NCBI GenBank assembly: GCA_023386155.1
Contig: JAEWKH010000155.1
Coordinates: 1-61,658, forward strand
Direction of reading: 5' to 3'
DNA from: Pseudomonadota bacterium
Lineage (GTDB): Bacteria > Pseudomonadota > Alphaproteobacteria > Rhizobiales > Beijerinckiaceae
DNA: 61,658 nt
A model generated the notes under the pieces. The model had not been told where the DNA came from. It ran no database searches and saw only the letters and a program-made list of their open reading frames with translations. This document shows positions 27,565 to 35,960 of the stretch, in pieces (within the stretch, counting starts at the first letter, position 1; the number at the start of each line of letters is the position of its first letter). Both the position numbers and the translations under genes were made by a program.

Positions 27565-28386
27565 TCAGCTGGAGGACTTGTTGCGGCTCGACGGCAGGTG
27601 GCTTGCTGCCCAGATCGCGGCCTGCGTGCGGTTCTTGGCCTGAATCTTGCGCAGGATCGCTTTGACATGAACCTTCACGGTCGCTTCCGTGATGTCGAAC
27701 TTCCGTGCGATGATCTTATTGGAGTCACCATCCATGAGGCACCGCAGGATCACCGTCTCGCGAACCGAGAGGCCTTTCGCCGGGACGCTCATCTCGTGCG
27801 CTTCCTCGGCGACCGGGGCTGCGCATGCCTGATTCGTCTGGGCCTCCCGCTCCCGCAGCAATTCAAGGATCGCACCCGGGAAAATGGCTTCTCCCAACAT
27901 CACGAGATCCAGGGACTTCACGAGTACCTCGTGCGAGATCGACTTTTTGAGGTACGCATCCGCGCCCGCCTGAAAGGCCGCGATCACCTGCTTGAGGTCG
28001 TACTCCTCAATCAGCATGACGACTTTGGCGCTGGAATGCCTCTCTTTCAGCGCTTGGGCCTGGCGGCAGGCTTCATCGTGATCGCGGCTTGCATCGATGA
28101 TGAGCACGATGGCGCTGCTGTCGAACTTTGCCAGCGATCCGATTTCCTCGAGGCTTGCAGCGATGGCCGAGGGTGAATACGCCGTCTCGGCCAGGATCCT
28201 GCGCAGGCCCTCCCGCAACAGGGCATTCGGCTCGATGAGAAGCGTTTCTACTGAGCGGGCTGCGACATGCTCCGTCGAGGAGGGCTCAACCGAACGGGCC
28301 AGTTCCATGTATCTTGAATACGCGACATCCTTCGCCGAAGAGGCTCCCGGATGCGAAAGGCTATCAAGATCGTAGGTGTTCCGCAT
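27565..28386 (-). CDS. LuxR-type regulator with degenerate receiver domain, paralogue 1
   Basis: This 273-aa protein has a receiver-like domain at about 46-165 and a LuxR helix-turn-helix at the C-terminus (LSVRETVILRCLMDGDSNKIIARKFDITEATVKVHVKAILRK). The acidic pocket normally starting a receiver is LLIEPN here, not DDD-type. A possible phospho-Asp remains in IIDASRD and a Lys in AYLKKS. Phosphorylation-independent action, or dependence on a partner, is therefore possible. It resembles NarL-type proteins in overall plan. A related gene lies 417 bp upstream on the same strand. Confidence 0.85.
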   Translation of the reverse strand: MRNTYDLDSLSHPGASSAKDVAYSRYMELARSVEPSSTEHVAARSVETLLIEPNALLREGLRRILAETAYSPSAIAASLEEIGSLAKFDSSAIVLIIDASRDHDEACRQAQALKERHSSAKVVMLIEEYDLKQVIAAFQAGADAYLKKSISHEVLVKSLDLVMLGEAIFPGAILELLREREAQTNQACAAPVAEEAHEMSVPAKGLSVRETVILRCLMDGDSNKIIARKFDITEATVKVHVKAILRKIQAKNRTQAAIWAASHLPSSRNKSSS

Positions 28387-28802
28387 CGCAGATGCCTTTC
28401 TGGTCTTGATTCGGTCAGAAAATTAACAAATTTCCCCAAAAGATGTTTAGCTTATAATCTCATTCGAGACAATCATTACCCATTCAATTCCTTTTAACAA
28501 TCTTTAACTAAGAATATTAAAACGATATATCGTAACTATTTATCTGTTCGTTTCTTACCCCGTAAAAGCCTTTATCCATCAGGGCCCATAGGCCCCTCTG
28601 CTTCCCACCCGCTATCAGTTAGGGAAGGCTGCGGGCTCGCCATCGAACGGAAAGACGGAGTTCACTTTTAGGGTCCGTTCCGATGCTCGCTTCAAGAAAG
28701 CGAGCATCACCCAGGCAGAGGCCGAAGATTTCCCGCAACCGGGGATGCAACGGGCGCGTCCGCTGCACGTTCTTCGCCTGTTCATGGAGAAGCGACGAAA
28801 AA
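28387..28802. other. AT-rich intergenic segment between LuxR-type paralogues
   Basis: No gene is supported. 28430-28570 is strikingly AT-rich and probably holds the promoter of the downstream minus-strand regulator. A partial family A repeat (ttcacttttagggtccg then ccgatgctc) lies at about 28649-28688, followed by a small hairpin, gatgctcgctt / aagcgagcatc, at 28682-28707. Confidence 0.5.
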
Positions 28803-29573
28803 TCAGCGAAGGCCGTGCGCTGCCAATCTGTCGCCCGACTGCATCCATGCCGCATCGTCCGAACCTGAGGACAGATGATTGACGGCCCACATGGCGGCCT
28901 GGGTCCGGTTGGCGACCCTGATCTTGCGCAGAATCGCCTTGATGTGAACTTTCACGGTTGCCTCGGCGACATCGAGCTTGCGCGCGATAACCTTGTTCGG
29001 AGCGCCCTGCATCAAGCATTGCAGGATTTCCGCCTCCCGGCTCGACAAGGTCCGAATAGGAGAGTCATGGCCTTCCGAAGCCGGTGCGACCTGCAGAGGG
29101 GAGGTTCTGCCAGCCGCCGTTTCCAGTGCGATATCCGATCCCTCAGCATGGTTCGAGATGGCCGCAAGGAAAGGCGCCGACGGGAAGACGACCTCGCCCA
29201 GCATGACAAGATCGAGATACTTGATCAGTGCCTCGCATCCCGTCGTCGCAAGGCAATATCCATCGGCTCCCGATTGAAAGGCAGACTTCATTCCCTCGAG
29301 ATTGAAGTTGTCCGACAGCACGACGATCCTGGCTTGAGCATATTTCTGCTTCAGGGACGCGATTCCCTCAGCGAGTCCCGACGGGTAGAGATTTGCATCG
29401 AGGATGAAGAGGAGCGAGCCTTCCTGGGCCGCCTGGTCCAGAGCGATCTCTCCGCTTGTCACGCTCTCCGGATGCAGTCGGAACCGGGTGCTTGAGAGGA
29501 TATGCCTCAAGCCCTCACGCAACATCGAGTTCTTGCAGCCTAAGATCGTGGTGACTGGCAGAAGGTGTGACAT
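28803..29573 (-). CDS. LuxR-type regulator with degenerate receiver domain, paralogue 2
   Basis: This 256-aa paralogue of the previous regulator has C-terminal LuxR domain LSSREAEILQCLMQGAPNKVIARKLDVAEATVKVHIKAILRK. The receiver is more eroded: the acidic pair is GCKNS and the conserved Lys region reads YCLATT, so only the Asp in FILDANLY remains. The C-terminal 20 residues extend past the usual end. The two genes share the linker motif LDLVMLGE(A/V)(I/V)FP, showing a common origin by duplication. Confidence 0.85.
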   Translation of the reverse strand: MSHLLPVTTILGCKNSMLREGLRHILSSTRFRLHPESVTSGEIALDQAAQEGSLLFILDANLYPSGLAEGIASLKQKYAQARIVVLSDNFNLEGMKSAFQSGADGYCLATTGCEALIKYLDLVMLGEVVFPSAPFLAAISNHAEGSDIALETAAGRTSPLQVAPASEGHDSPIRTLSSREAEILQCLMQGAPNKVIARKLDVAEATVKVHIKAILRKIRVANRTQAAMWAVNHLSSGSDDAAWMQSGDRLAAHGLR

Positions 29574-30247
29574 GCGAGGGAGCCTTTCCGCAGAGATTAC
29601 CTCGAATTGTACGAATTAACGGTTTGTTATCCATCCTTAATAAAGAGGTAGCGAACTATGCTTAGGAGGTAGAAGTAGATCCCTCGCCAAAAACAAGCAT
29701 AGTCTTACGCACAAGCGCTTGGATGGCGCGCTTATCGAAAGCTACAATATTTCAGAGACATTCCACCGGCAGAACCGTGGATACATAAGCGTGGCGTAAC
29801 TGAAGCGATCCTCGCCCTGTCGGATCGGCGCTTCGGATTGAGGCCCATCCGTTCCAACGCCTTATCCGGTGCGATGTTTGTCGTTGAGCGACAGCCTCAG
29901 GTGCAGTTCAAATTCACCAATCGCACCGCACGCTTCCGGGCAGAGAGAATTCATCAGGCACGATGGAAACCTTGAGCGCTTCAAGTTTTTGAGGATCGCT
30001 TATGGCGGGTTTCGCACGCTGAATCGCGCCACCTTGTTACTCCTTCGGAGAACGCTGCGATCGCATCCGAATGACGGTGCGACCGGCACCTCTCCGAACA
30101 GCTTAAGCTTGATGCGCCATCTCCCCGAATGGCGTTCAGGCGAGACGGGCCGCATCGCGGAACTGCTCTGCACATCCCGCTTACAGTCAAGCTGACGTCC
30201 ATTTGCCACGATTGATGTCGAGAAATCTCTCAAACAAGGGGACCTTC
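29574..30247. other. Long intergenic region without a supported gene
   Basis: Some 670 bp. The first 150 bp are AT-rich and include aggaggtag at about 29666. An open frame of 108 codons at 29869-30195 has serine/arginine-rich, shadow-like composition and no recognisable motif, so I do not call it. The last 45 bp hold caaggggacc, the ribosome binding site of the transglycosylase gene. Confidence 0.45.
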
Positions 30248-30733
30248 ATGATTTCTCGTCTTGTTCTCGCCTGTGGAGCGATCGCTTGCACGCTGCCCGC
30301 AGCGGCATCCGAAGAACGGGCCCAGATCGATGCGCTCGTTGCGCAGCACGCCAAGGCTCACGGCATTCCCGAAACATTGGTGCATCGGGTTATCCGACGC
30401 GAGAGCGACTACAATCCGCGCGCTTCTAACAGCGGCAATTTCGGGCTCATGCAGATCCGCTATGCCACGGCGCGTGGCATGGGCTACAAGGGGAATGTCT
30501 CCGGACTGCTCGACGCCAACACCAATCTGACATACGCGGTTCCCTATCTGGCGAACGCCTACAAGGTTGCCGGCGGCAACCCGGATCGCGCCGTCGCGCT
30601 TTATGCCGGGGGTTATTATTACGAAGCGAAGCGCAAGGGGCTCCTGCGCACGCTCAGGACAGGCGCCAGCGACCCTGTCACAACCGGCACCGTCTCGGCC
30701 CCCGCAGGCTTCACGTCCGCCAGCGCCCGCTAG
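30248..30733 (+). CDS. Small periplasmic lytic transglycosylase (SLT domain)
   Basis: This 161-aa protein has a signal peptide (MISRLVLACGAIACTLPAAAS). The start at 30248 follows caaggggac; the 15-codon upstream extension is dropped. The lysozyme-like core reads VHRVIRRESDYNPRASN (catalytic Glu52), GNFGLMQIRYATARGMGY and AVALYAGGYYY. It cleaves peptidoglycan glycan strands, forming anhydro-muropeptides. It is a minimal catalytic domain without LysM or other wall-binding modules, the type often dedicated to a secretion or conjugation machine, but no such machine is visible here. Confidence 0.88.
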   Translation: MISRLVLACGAIACTLPAAASEERAQIDALVAQHAKAHGIPETLVHRVIRRESDYNPRASNSGNFGLMQIRYATARGMGYKGNVSGLLDANTNLTYAVPYLANAYKVAGGNPDRAVALYAGGYYYEAKRKGLLRTLRTGASDPVTTGTVSAPAGFTSASAR

Positions 30734-30812
30734 CGCATTGTGCGAGAAAGTGGATCCGGTTTTTCGCGCCAACGATGCGCCAGATGAGAGAAGAAGCATC
30801 GGGCCCAACGAG
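30734..30812. repeat. Partial family A repeat, order rearranged
   Basis: It starts one base after the transglycosylase stop. The second hairpin (gcgcattgtgcgagaaagtgg to cgatgcgcc) comes first and is followed by agcatcgggccc, the left edge of the first hairpin. The order is opposite to the full copies. Confidence 0.6.
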
Positions 30813-30971
30813 ATCATGAGAGAATGTCGCTTGCACCCAGTCATCCTGGGCGATGGAGCATTGCCGCAACTGGCGCGTTGAGGGCACGGTGGATCACGGT
30901 TCATCGCTCGATATCGGCCGAGTTTTCATGAAGATGGAGAGCGAGTGCCGCAATGCGCGAGTTTGATTCGG

Positions 30972-31589
30972 ATGGCTGGGCTGTCAGATATCGTATTTCT
31001 TGATTTCGAGGCCTCCTCTCTCGGCAAGGAGGGTTACCCCATAGAGGTCGCCTGGGTTTTCGCGAGCGGCGAGGAGGAGAGCCACCTCATCAGGCCCGCT
31101 GCATCCTGGACCGACTGGGACGCCAAGGCAGGCAGGATCCACGGCATTTCGAGAGAGCAGCTGAGAACGGAAGGAGTCCCGATCGAAGATGTCGCCCAGC
31201 GCATGGTGTCGGTGCTGACCGGCCGACAGCTCTATGCGACGGCCCCATCATGGGACGGAAAGTGGCTGAGCAAGCTCCTGCGCGCCGCAGGACTACCGCG
31301 CCATGCCCTGCGTCTCGAGGACACGGAGATGGCGCACAGGCGAATCGTGCGCGACGTGCTGCGCGATGCCCAAGTCCCGCTGGATCTGTATCGCACGCTC
31401 ATGCAGGAGATTCCTGCTCAGGCGAGGCATGTCAACGATGAGCGCGGCCCCGCCGCTCACCGCGCCCTCGCGGATGCGCAACGGGAGCAACGCTTGTGGC
31501 TCGACATCCGCAGTCGCGCTGAAGATGCCGCTGCGCGTTTTCGGCAGAATGCTCCTGAAGCCATCGAGGACGCCGGCCCGTTGCGATAG
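30972..31589 (+). CDS. DEDD (DnaQ-like) 3'-5' exonuclease family protein
   Basis: A start at 30972 (MAGLSDIVFLDFEASSL) gives 205 aa. Exo I is visible as D11/E13 in FLDFEAS, followed by YPIEVAWV typical of DnaQ-fold nucleases. Exo II-type aspartates may lie in APSWDGKWLSKLL, and the Exo III His-Asp in AAHRALADAQRE. The protein is a lone exonuclease domain, so it may act on DNA or RNA in repair or maturation. Gene context gives no clue. Confidence 0.78.
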   Translation: MAGLSDIVFLDFEASSLGKEGYPIEVAWVFASGEEESHLIRPAASWTDWDAKAGRIHGISREQLRTEGVPIEDVAQRMVSVLTGRQLYATAPSWDGKWLSKLLRAAGLPRHALRLEDTEMAHRRIVRDVLRDAQVPLDLYRTLMQEIPAQARHVNDERGPAAHRALADAQREQRLWLDIRSRAEDAAARFRQNAPEAIEDAGPLR

Positions 31590-31641
31590 CAGGCATTAAC
31601 AGCAAGCGGGCATCCGGCACGCAGAGAGAGCCTGTCGCCGC

Positions 31642-32214
31642 TCAATAGCCGTCCGGCCACCCGGATGCGATATCCTGATCGGGTCGTGTCAGAACGTTGA
31701 AGCGACGCCCGTCTGGAAGCTGAATGGTTCGCAGTCTCATGACCTGAAGACCTGCATCGAGCCCCTCCTGCACTGAGCCATAGCGCGTGGCCCGCTCTCG
31801 CCGCCTCTCTGCCTGAGACACCTGGGCCGCCGCTGCACGCCGGCGCGTGACCTGCGCTTCGCGCTTCCGGCTGCTGGCCGATGCGCTGGCCCGCGAGGAA
31901 GCGCGCACCTTTCGTTCGGCGGCCGTCTTTTGCTTGGTCTGCTGAACGGCCACCGTCTCGCGGGGAGATGCTCCCTCGGCCGGTTGAGCGTCCGTGCTCG
32001 TCCTGGCCTCCGCGGGGGACGCAGGAGGAGGTGCCGCCTGGGCCGGCGGCGCGGGAAGGGTCGCGGGTGCTGAGGCCGGCGGCCGGGTCTTCGTATCGGA
32101 CACGGGCGGCGGGTCGACCCAGGACCGCCCTGTCTGGGCGAGAGCCGCCAATGGGCTCCCGAGAAGCCCGGCCAGCGAGGCAGTCACCAGCCAACGTCCC
32201 GAAAATCCTGCCAT
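31642..32214 (-). CDS. Exported Pro/Ala-rich hypothetical protein
   Basis: A start at 32214 (MAGFSGRWLVTASLAGLLGSPLAALAQ) gives 190 aa with a clear signal peptide. Residues 30-90 are low-complexity Pro, Ala, Ser and Thr, and 95-150 are strongly basic (KTAAERKVRASSRASAS). The last 40 residues (SVQEGLDAGLQVMRLRTIQLPDGRRFNVL) look folded and conserved. Family unknown. The composition suggests a periplasmic or wall-spanning linker. Confidence 0.65.
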   Translation of the reverse strand: MAGFSGRWLVTASLAGLLGSPLAALAQTGRSWVDPPPVSDTKTRPPASAPATLPAPPAQAAPPPASPAEARTSTDAQPAEGASPRETVAVQQTKQKTAAERKVRASSRASASASSRKREAQVTRRRAAAAQVSQAERRRERATRYGSVQEGLDAGLQVMRLRTIQLPDGRRFNVLTRPDQDIASGWPDGY

Positions 32215-32627
32215 GACACGCCTCCGATCATTCCATGAGGGAACGCTTCTCCAGCCGTCGACGGTTCCACCGCGTGGCCACCGCATCCTCAGGAAACATG
32301 TGGGGTCGAATCTCGAGCTTCAACAGCCCGACGCCGCGATCAGGCAATTGTGACAACGCGACCGGAAGCAAGTTGCGACCAAGCCCTAGCGCAAGCTCGG
32401 CATTACCCGAGGCAGGGGCGTGACAGGAAAGGCGCCATCGATGGCATCGCTGCTGGCAGCCGAGTCCTTTGTCGACACGATATTTACGTAATCAAGTTGC
32501 ATGAATTGTATCAGTACAAATAGAACTGACAGTTTTTTCGGCAACTTTTCCTGTTTATTAGTCTCGCCCACCCATGGCTGTAACAAACCATTAGGACCGT
32601 CTATAGAATATATTCAGATAGAGATTT
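32215..32627. other. Intergenic region upstream of the diguanylate cyclase gene
   Basis: Divergent promoters are expected here. The stretch 32470-32625 is AT-rich compared with its surroundings and contains ttgcatgaattgtatcag. No gene is credible. Confidence 0.45.
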
Positions 32628-34154
32628 GTGTTGCGCCGAATGAAACGCCTGTTCTCAGAAGTCTATTTGCACTTGGTTGCAGGCGTGATCGCCCTGGGGA
32701 TCCTTGGGATCTCGGCGCATACGCTATGGATGGACCGCCAGAGCACATGGCAGGAGGCCGAAAAGGCCTCGCGCAACATCCTGACCACCATCGCTCACGA
32801 TCTCGACAACAACCTCGAACTGCTCGACCTCTCGCTGAAGGGGGCGATGGAGGGACTGCGATATCTCAGCGTCCAGCAACTCCCTCCCGATCTTCAATAC
32901 CGCATGCTCTTCGATCGCGCCGCTTCGGCGTCCTTCATGGGAACGTTGCTGCTCGTGGACCGGGACGGCGACCTCATCGCCGATGCCGGACCCGTCATCG
33001 CTTCGCGGTCGCTCAATGTTGCGGATCGCGAGTATTTCATCGCCCACAAGGAGAACCGTCACATCGGCCTCTATGTCAGCCGCCCGTTCAAGAGCAGAAC
33101 GCCGCACGAGGACCTCACCATCGGCATCAGCAGGAGGCTCTCGGATCCGGAGGGGGGCTTCGCCGGGGTCATCATGGGATCGATGCCCCTGATCACCATC
33201 AACCAGCGGTTCGACAAGCTGAGCCTCGGCCGGCACGGAGCGATCAATCTCTTTCGCAACGACGGTGTCCTGCTGACGCGCTATCCCTACGATGAGAGCC
33301 AGATCGATCAGGACTTCGGCGGCTCTCCGCATGTCCGGCGCCTTCTTCAGGAAAAATCCGGCACCTTCGACTCAACCTCGCCCATCGACGGCGTCCGGCG
33401 CATCATCTCCTTCGAACGCCTCAACAAGTATCCCCTCGTTCTCACCGTAGCGCTCTCGGTCGACGAGATCTTCTCGGCCTGGCAGAGAAAAGCGCTGGTT
33501 CTCAGCCTGATGACACTGGTCCTCAGCTGCGCTGTCGTCGGAATGACGATCCTGTTTCAGCGCGAACTGAAACGCCGCACGAGGGCCGAGACCAAGCTCA
33601 GGCGGATCGCGCGAACGGACGACCTGACGGGCCTGCCGAACCGCCGGGCCTTCCGCGAAACCTTCGAGCGCGAATGGCGCCAGGCCATTCGCTCCGGTTC
33701 AGCGCTCTCGCTGCTCTATGTCGACGCCGATTACTTCAAGAGCTTCAACGATCGTTACGGCCACGGAAAAGGCGACGAGGCTCTTCAGGCGATCGCCGGC
33801 GCGCTCGACACCCATATCCGGCGCCCCCGCGACGTTGCTGCCCGCCATGGCGGCGAGGAATTCGCCATCGTCCTGCCCGAGACGGATGTCGCCGGGGCCC
33901 GCCTGATCGCCGAAAGCATCCGTCAGGCCATCGTCGATTTGGGCATCGCGCATGAGGGCAGCCCGTACCGGGTGGTCACGGCGAGCATCGGGATCGCCTC
34001 GGCGCAGCCGTCCCGCGGAAGCGAGAGAGCGGTTCTCCTCGAGGCGGCGGACCGGGCCCTCTACCAAGCCAAATCGGCCGACCGCAACTGCGTTCGCAGC
34101 CCTGAGGACGAGACTGGATTGCAGCGGGAAGGCCTGCCCCACGCGGCGGCCTGA
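32628..34154 (+). CDS. Membrane diguanylate cyclase with periplasmic PDC/CACHE sensor
   Basis: The 508-aa protein makes c-di-GMP from two GTP. Transmembrane helix 1 spans about 12-32 and helix 2 about 288-310, enclosing a periplasmic sensor domain (35-285) with SRSLNVADREYFIAHKEN, typical of PDC/dCACHE folds. The GGDEF domain begins ARTDDLTGLPNRRAF. The active site is GGEEF (408-412), preceded by an intact inhibitory site R399-P-R-D402 at the canonical five-residue spacing, so product feedback is expected. GTG at 32628 or ATG at 32640 are both possible starts. No phosphodiesterase domain is present. Confidence 0.92.
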   Translation: MLRRMKRLFSEVYLHLVAGVIALGILGISAHTLWMDRQSTWQEAEKASRNILTTIAHDLDNNLELLDLSLKGAMEGLRYLSVQQLPPDLQYRMLFDRAASASFMGTLLLVDRDGDLIADAGPVIASRSLNVADREYFIAHKENRHIGLYVSRPFKSRTPHEDLTIGISRRLSDPEGGFAGVIMGSMPLITINQRFDKLSLGRHGAINLFRNDGVLLTRYPYDESQIDQDFGGSPHVRRLLQEKSGTFDSTSPIDGVRRIISFERLNKYPLVLTVALSVDEIFSAWQRKALVLSLMTLVLSCAVVGMTILFQRELKRRTRAETKLRRIARTDDLTGLPNRRAFRETFEREWRQAIRSGSALSLLYVDADYFKSFNDRYGHGKGDEALQAIAGALDTHIRRPRDVAARHGGEEFAIVLPETDVAGARLIAESIRQAIVDLGIAHEGSPYRVVTASIGIASAQPSRGSERAVLLEAADRALYQAKSADRNCVRSPEDETGLQREGLPHAAA

Positions 34155-34239
34155 ACGCAAAATGCTTCGTTCGATACCCTTTCTGGCGGGAACGGGAATG
34201 ACTTTTTGTCAGGATGATCTGCCACTGAAGTTTCATCCA

Positions 34240-34520
34240 GTTGCATCTAGAGCATCGGCCAGTGTTACGCCGTGTGGCGCGACAAGAGCACAAGGGAGCC
34301 AGCGCACGGAGCCTGTCCGTAGCGCAGCGTGATGGCCCCTTGCGGTTCGTAGGGCGCGCGAGAACGCCTGCGGCGTCCGATAGCCCGAGGAAGAACGAGG
34401 CCTCGCCGTCCTGTCATCCGCGACCCAGGCCGCGATCAGCTCGCGGACATGCGAGTCCGAAGAACAAGCTCTCGTTCAACGGCTCGTCGCGCATGTTGCC
34501 GGACACAATCAGCCCACTCA
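34240..34520 (-). pseudogene. IS3-family transposase (OrfB) C-terminal relic
   Basis: Reading the minus strand gives NMRDEPLNESLFFGLA, then, after a one-base loss, HVRELIAAWVADDRTARPRSSSGYRTPQAFSRAL. This matches the DDE-integrase tail of IS3-type transposases, whose usual form is RDELLNE...ARE.IAAWVADYN..RPHSSLGYRTP. The catalytic Glu region and upstream domain are missing, and substitutions such as RPHS to RPRS show decay. No inverted repeat ends are visible. It fills the gap between the diguanylate cyclase and the nucleoside permease-family gene. Confidence 0.75.
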
Positions 34521-34556
34521 AACGGAAGCCTAATTGAATCAGACGCGCGCCAAGGG

Positions 34557-35576
34557 TTACTGCCTGGGCAGTGGCGGCACGCCCCTCTGCCACTCGGGCC
34601 AGTGCGCCACGATATGATCCACCATCCGGCTTCCGACGACGGCTATGTTATCCACCGTCTCGGCAAATCCGCCCGCGGTCTGGCCGGGCGCTGGATCGAG
34701 ATGCTGGAGCGTGGTCTCGTTCGGGTTGCCTTGGTCGAAGTTCACCGCACCGCGAAGGCTCAGAAGGCGGCCATCACCTAACGTCCGTTGGACAACCTGC
34801 GCGATGGCCGCTGCCTCCATCTCGGTGATCAGGTAATCATCCGCGCCGTAGAGCTTGGCGATGTACTGCGCCTGGGCCGACATGCCCGGGCCATGGAAGA
34901 ACGTGTCCCCGGTCATGTGCGTGCCGGTCTTCACCGCCGGTGCGCTCCGCGCGGCCTCCTGCGGATAGCGCATCCGGTAGGATCGTGCCGACTCCGAGTC
35001 CTTGAGATTGACCTTGCCGGTCAGCTGCATCGCCCAGCTGACCAGATCGGGATTGAGCTGGAACAGCCGGACCTTCTCGTAGCCCTTGCGCGGCATGAAG
35101 GTCGGAGCGCCCGGTTCCCCCTCCTCCGGAGCCCAGCGGTGGCCGAGGTCGTAGTCGATCAGCCAGATGGCCCAGCTCACGTCGGCAATGGTCCCCCGCT
35201 CGGGCGGCGTGCCGGCCACACCGCTGATGATGAAGTAGGTTTGCGACATGTCGAACTGCGGGCTCAGGATGATCGCCTGAACCGATGAGGACGATGCGAC
35301 CTTGCCCATGCCGAGGACAGCCCCGCAGATCCCATCGTCGTTGCAGTACACGGGGTTCAGGGCCCCCTTCACGGAAATGGGCTTGGCTTGAGCAAAATAG
35401 CGCTCGTACCAATGCTGGAACTCGCCAGCCCGGTCGCCGGTGTTCTGCCCGATTTCGAACATCGAGCCGATGAACACCTTCACCTTGATCGGCTCATCCG
35501 CCATGGCAGGCGGTCCGGCGCCGATCACGAGCGAGATCGCTGCCGCGGCAACGGAGAGCATTCTGGAAAATGGCAT
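34557..35576 (-). CDS. Purine nucleoside permease (NUP) family protein
   Basis: A start at 35576 (MPFSRMLSVAAAAISLVIGAGPPAMA) gives 339 aa with a signal peptide. The mature part KVKVFIGSMFEIGQNTGDRAGEFQHWYERYF, SQTYFIISGVAGTPPERGT and the nucleoside phosphorylase-like TEMEAAAIAQVV and SLRGAVNFDQGNP fit the NUP family (first described as yeast nucleoside permease). The fold resembles a phosphorylase and the signal points to a periplasmic location, so a periplasmic nucleoside-binding or -cleaving role is likelier than a true permease. Confidence 0.82.
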   Translation of the reverse strand: MPFSRMLSVAAAAISLVIGAGPPAMADEPIKVKVFIGSMFEIGQNTGDRAGEFQHWYERYFAQAKPISVKGALNPVYCNDDGICGAVLGMGKVASSSSVQAIILSPQFDMSQTYFIISGVAGTPPERGTIADVSWAIWLIDYDLGHRWAPEEGEPGAPTFMPRKGYEKVRLFQLNPDLVSWAMQLTGKVNLKDSESARSYRMRYPQEAARSAPAVKTGTHMTGDTFFHGPGMSAQAQYIAKLYGADDYLITEMEAAAIAQVVQRTLGDGRLLSLRGAVNFDQGNPNETTLQHLDPAPGQTAGGFAETVDNIAVVGSRMVDHIVAHWPEWQRGVPPLPRQ

Positions 35577-35798
35577 CGCAACAATCCTTAGCAAGAGAGG
35601 TGCCCGGGATAAGTCGGGCGCCGGCACGCTCCAAGATCGAAGAATAGGCAAATGGCTAATCTTTGGCCGGCCACCTGCAGGCCGTTCACAGCTTGCTGCC
35701 GGGAGGATGAATCCTGCCTTCCCGTGTCAGCTATACGGGCCGATCCGGCAGGATCGAGATCAAGGGTCAAGATGTTTCCCGGATGACCGGACAGTTCC
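35577..35798. other. Intergenic segment upstream of the NUP-family gene
   Basis: Together with the small ORF that follows, this separates the NUP gene from the MocR gene. It should hold the NUP promoter. Nothing else is recognised. Confidence 0.4.
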
Positions 35799-35948
35799 TT
35801 ACACGCTACCCCAGGCGATGTAGCAGGTTCGCACGATGAACCCGCGCGGCGGGGCGCTGCCGAGTTGCACCAGGATCAGATCGACGGCCTTGGGCGTGAC
35901 CTTGAGCAGCTTGGCCGCGAGTGGCACTTCCTGAATACCGTTCCTCAT
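35799..35948 (-). CDS. Possible small protein, 49 aa
   Basis: An ATG 12 bp after the MocR stop opens a 49-codon frame: MRNGIQEVPLAAKLLKVTPK, then AVDLILVQLGSAPPRGFIVR and a short tail ending WGSV. It looks like one compact helical segment (VPLAAKLLKVTPKAVDLILVQL resembles a helix-turn-helix half) and lacks the arginine/serine bias of shadow frames. It may be a remnant of a larger protein or a downstream cistron of mocR. No family is recognised. Confidence 0.35.
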   Translation of the reverse strand: MRNGIQEVPLAAKLLKVTPKAVDLILVQLGSAPPRGFIVRTCYIAWGSV

Positions 35949-35960
35949 GATGCGAGGCAA

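Noticed and set aside
29869..30195. 108-codon plus-strand ORF
   Set aside because: Serine/arginine-rich composition, no ribosome binding site and no recognisable motif.
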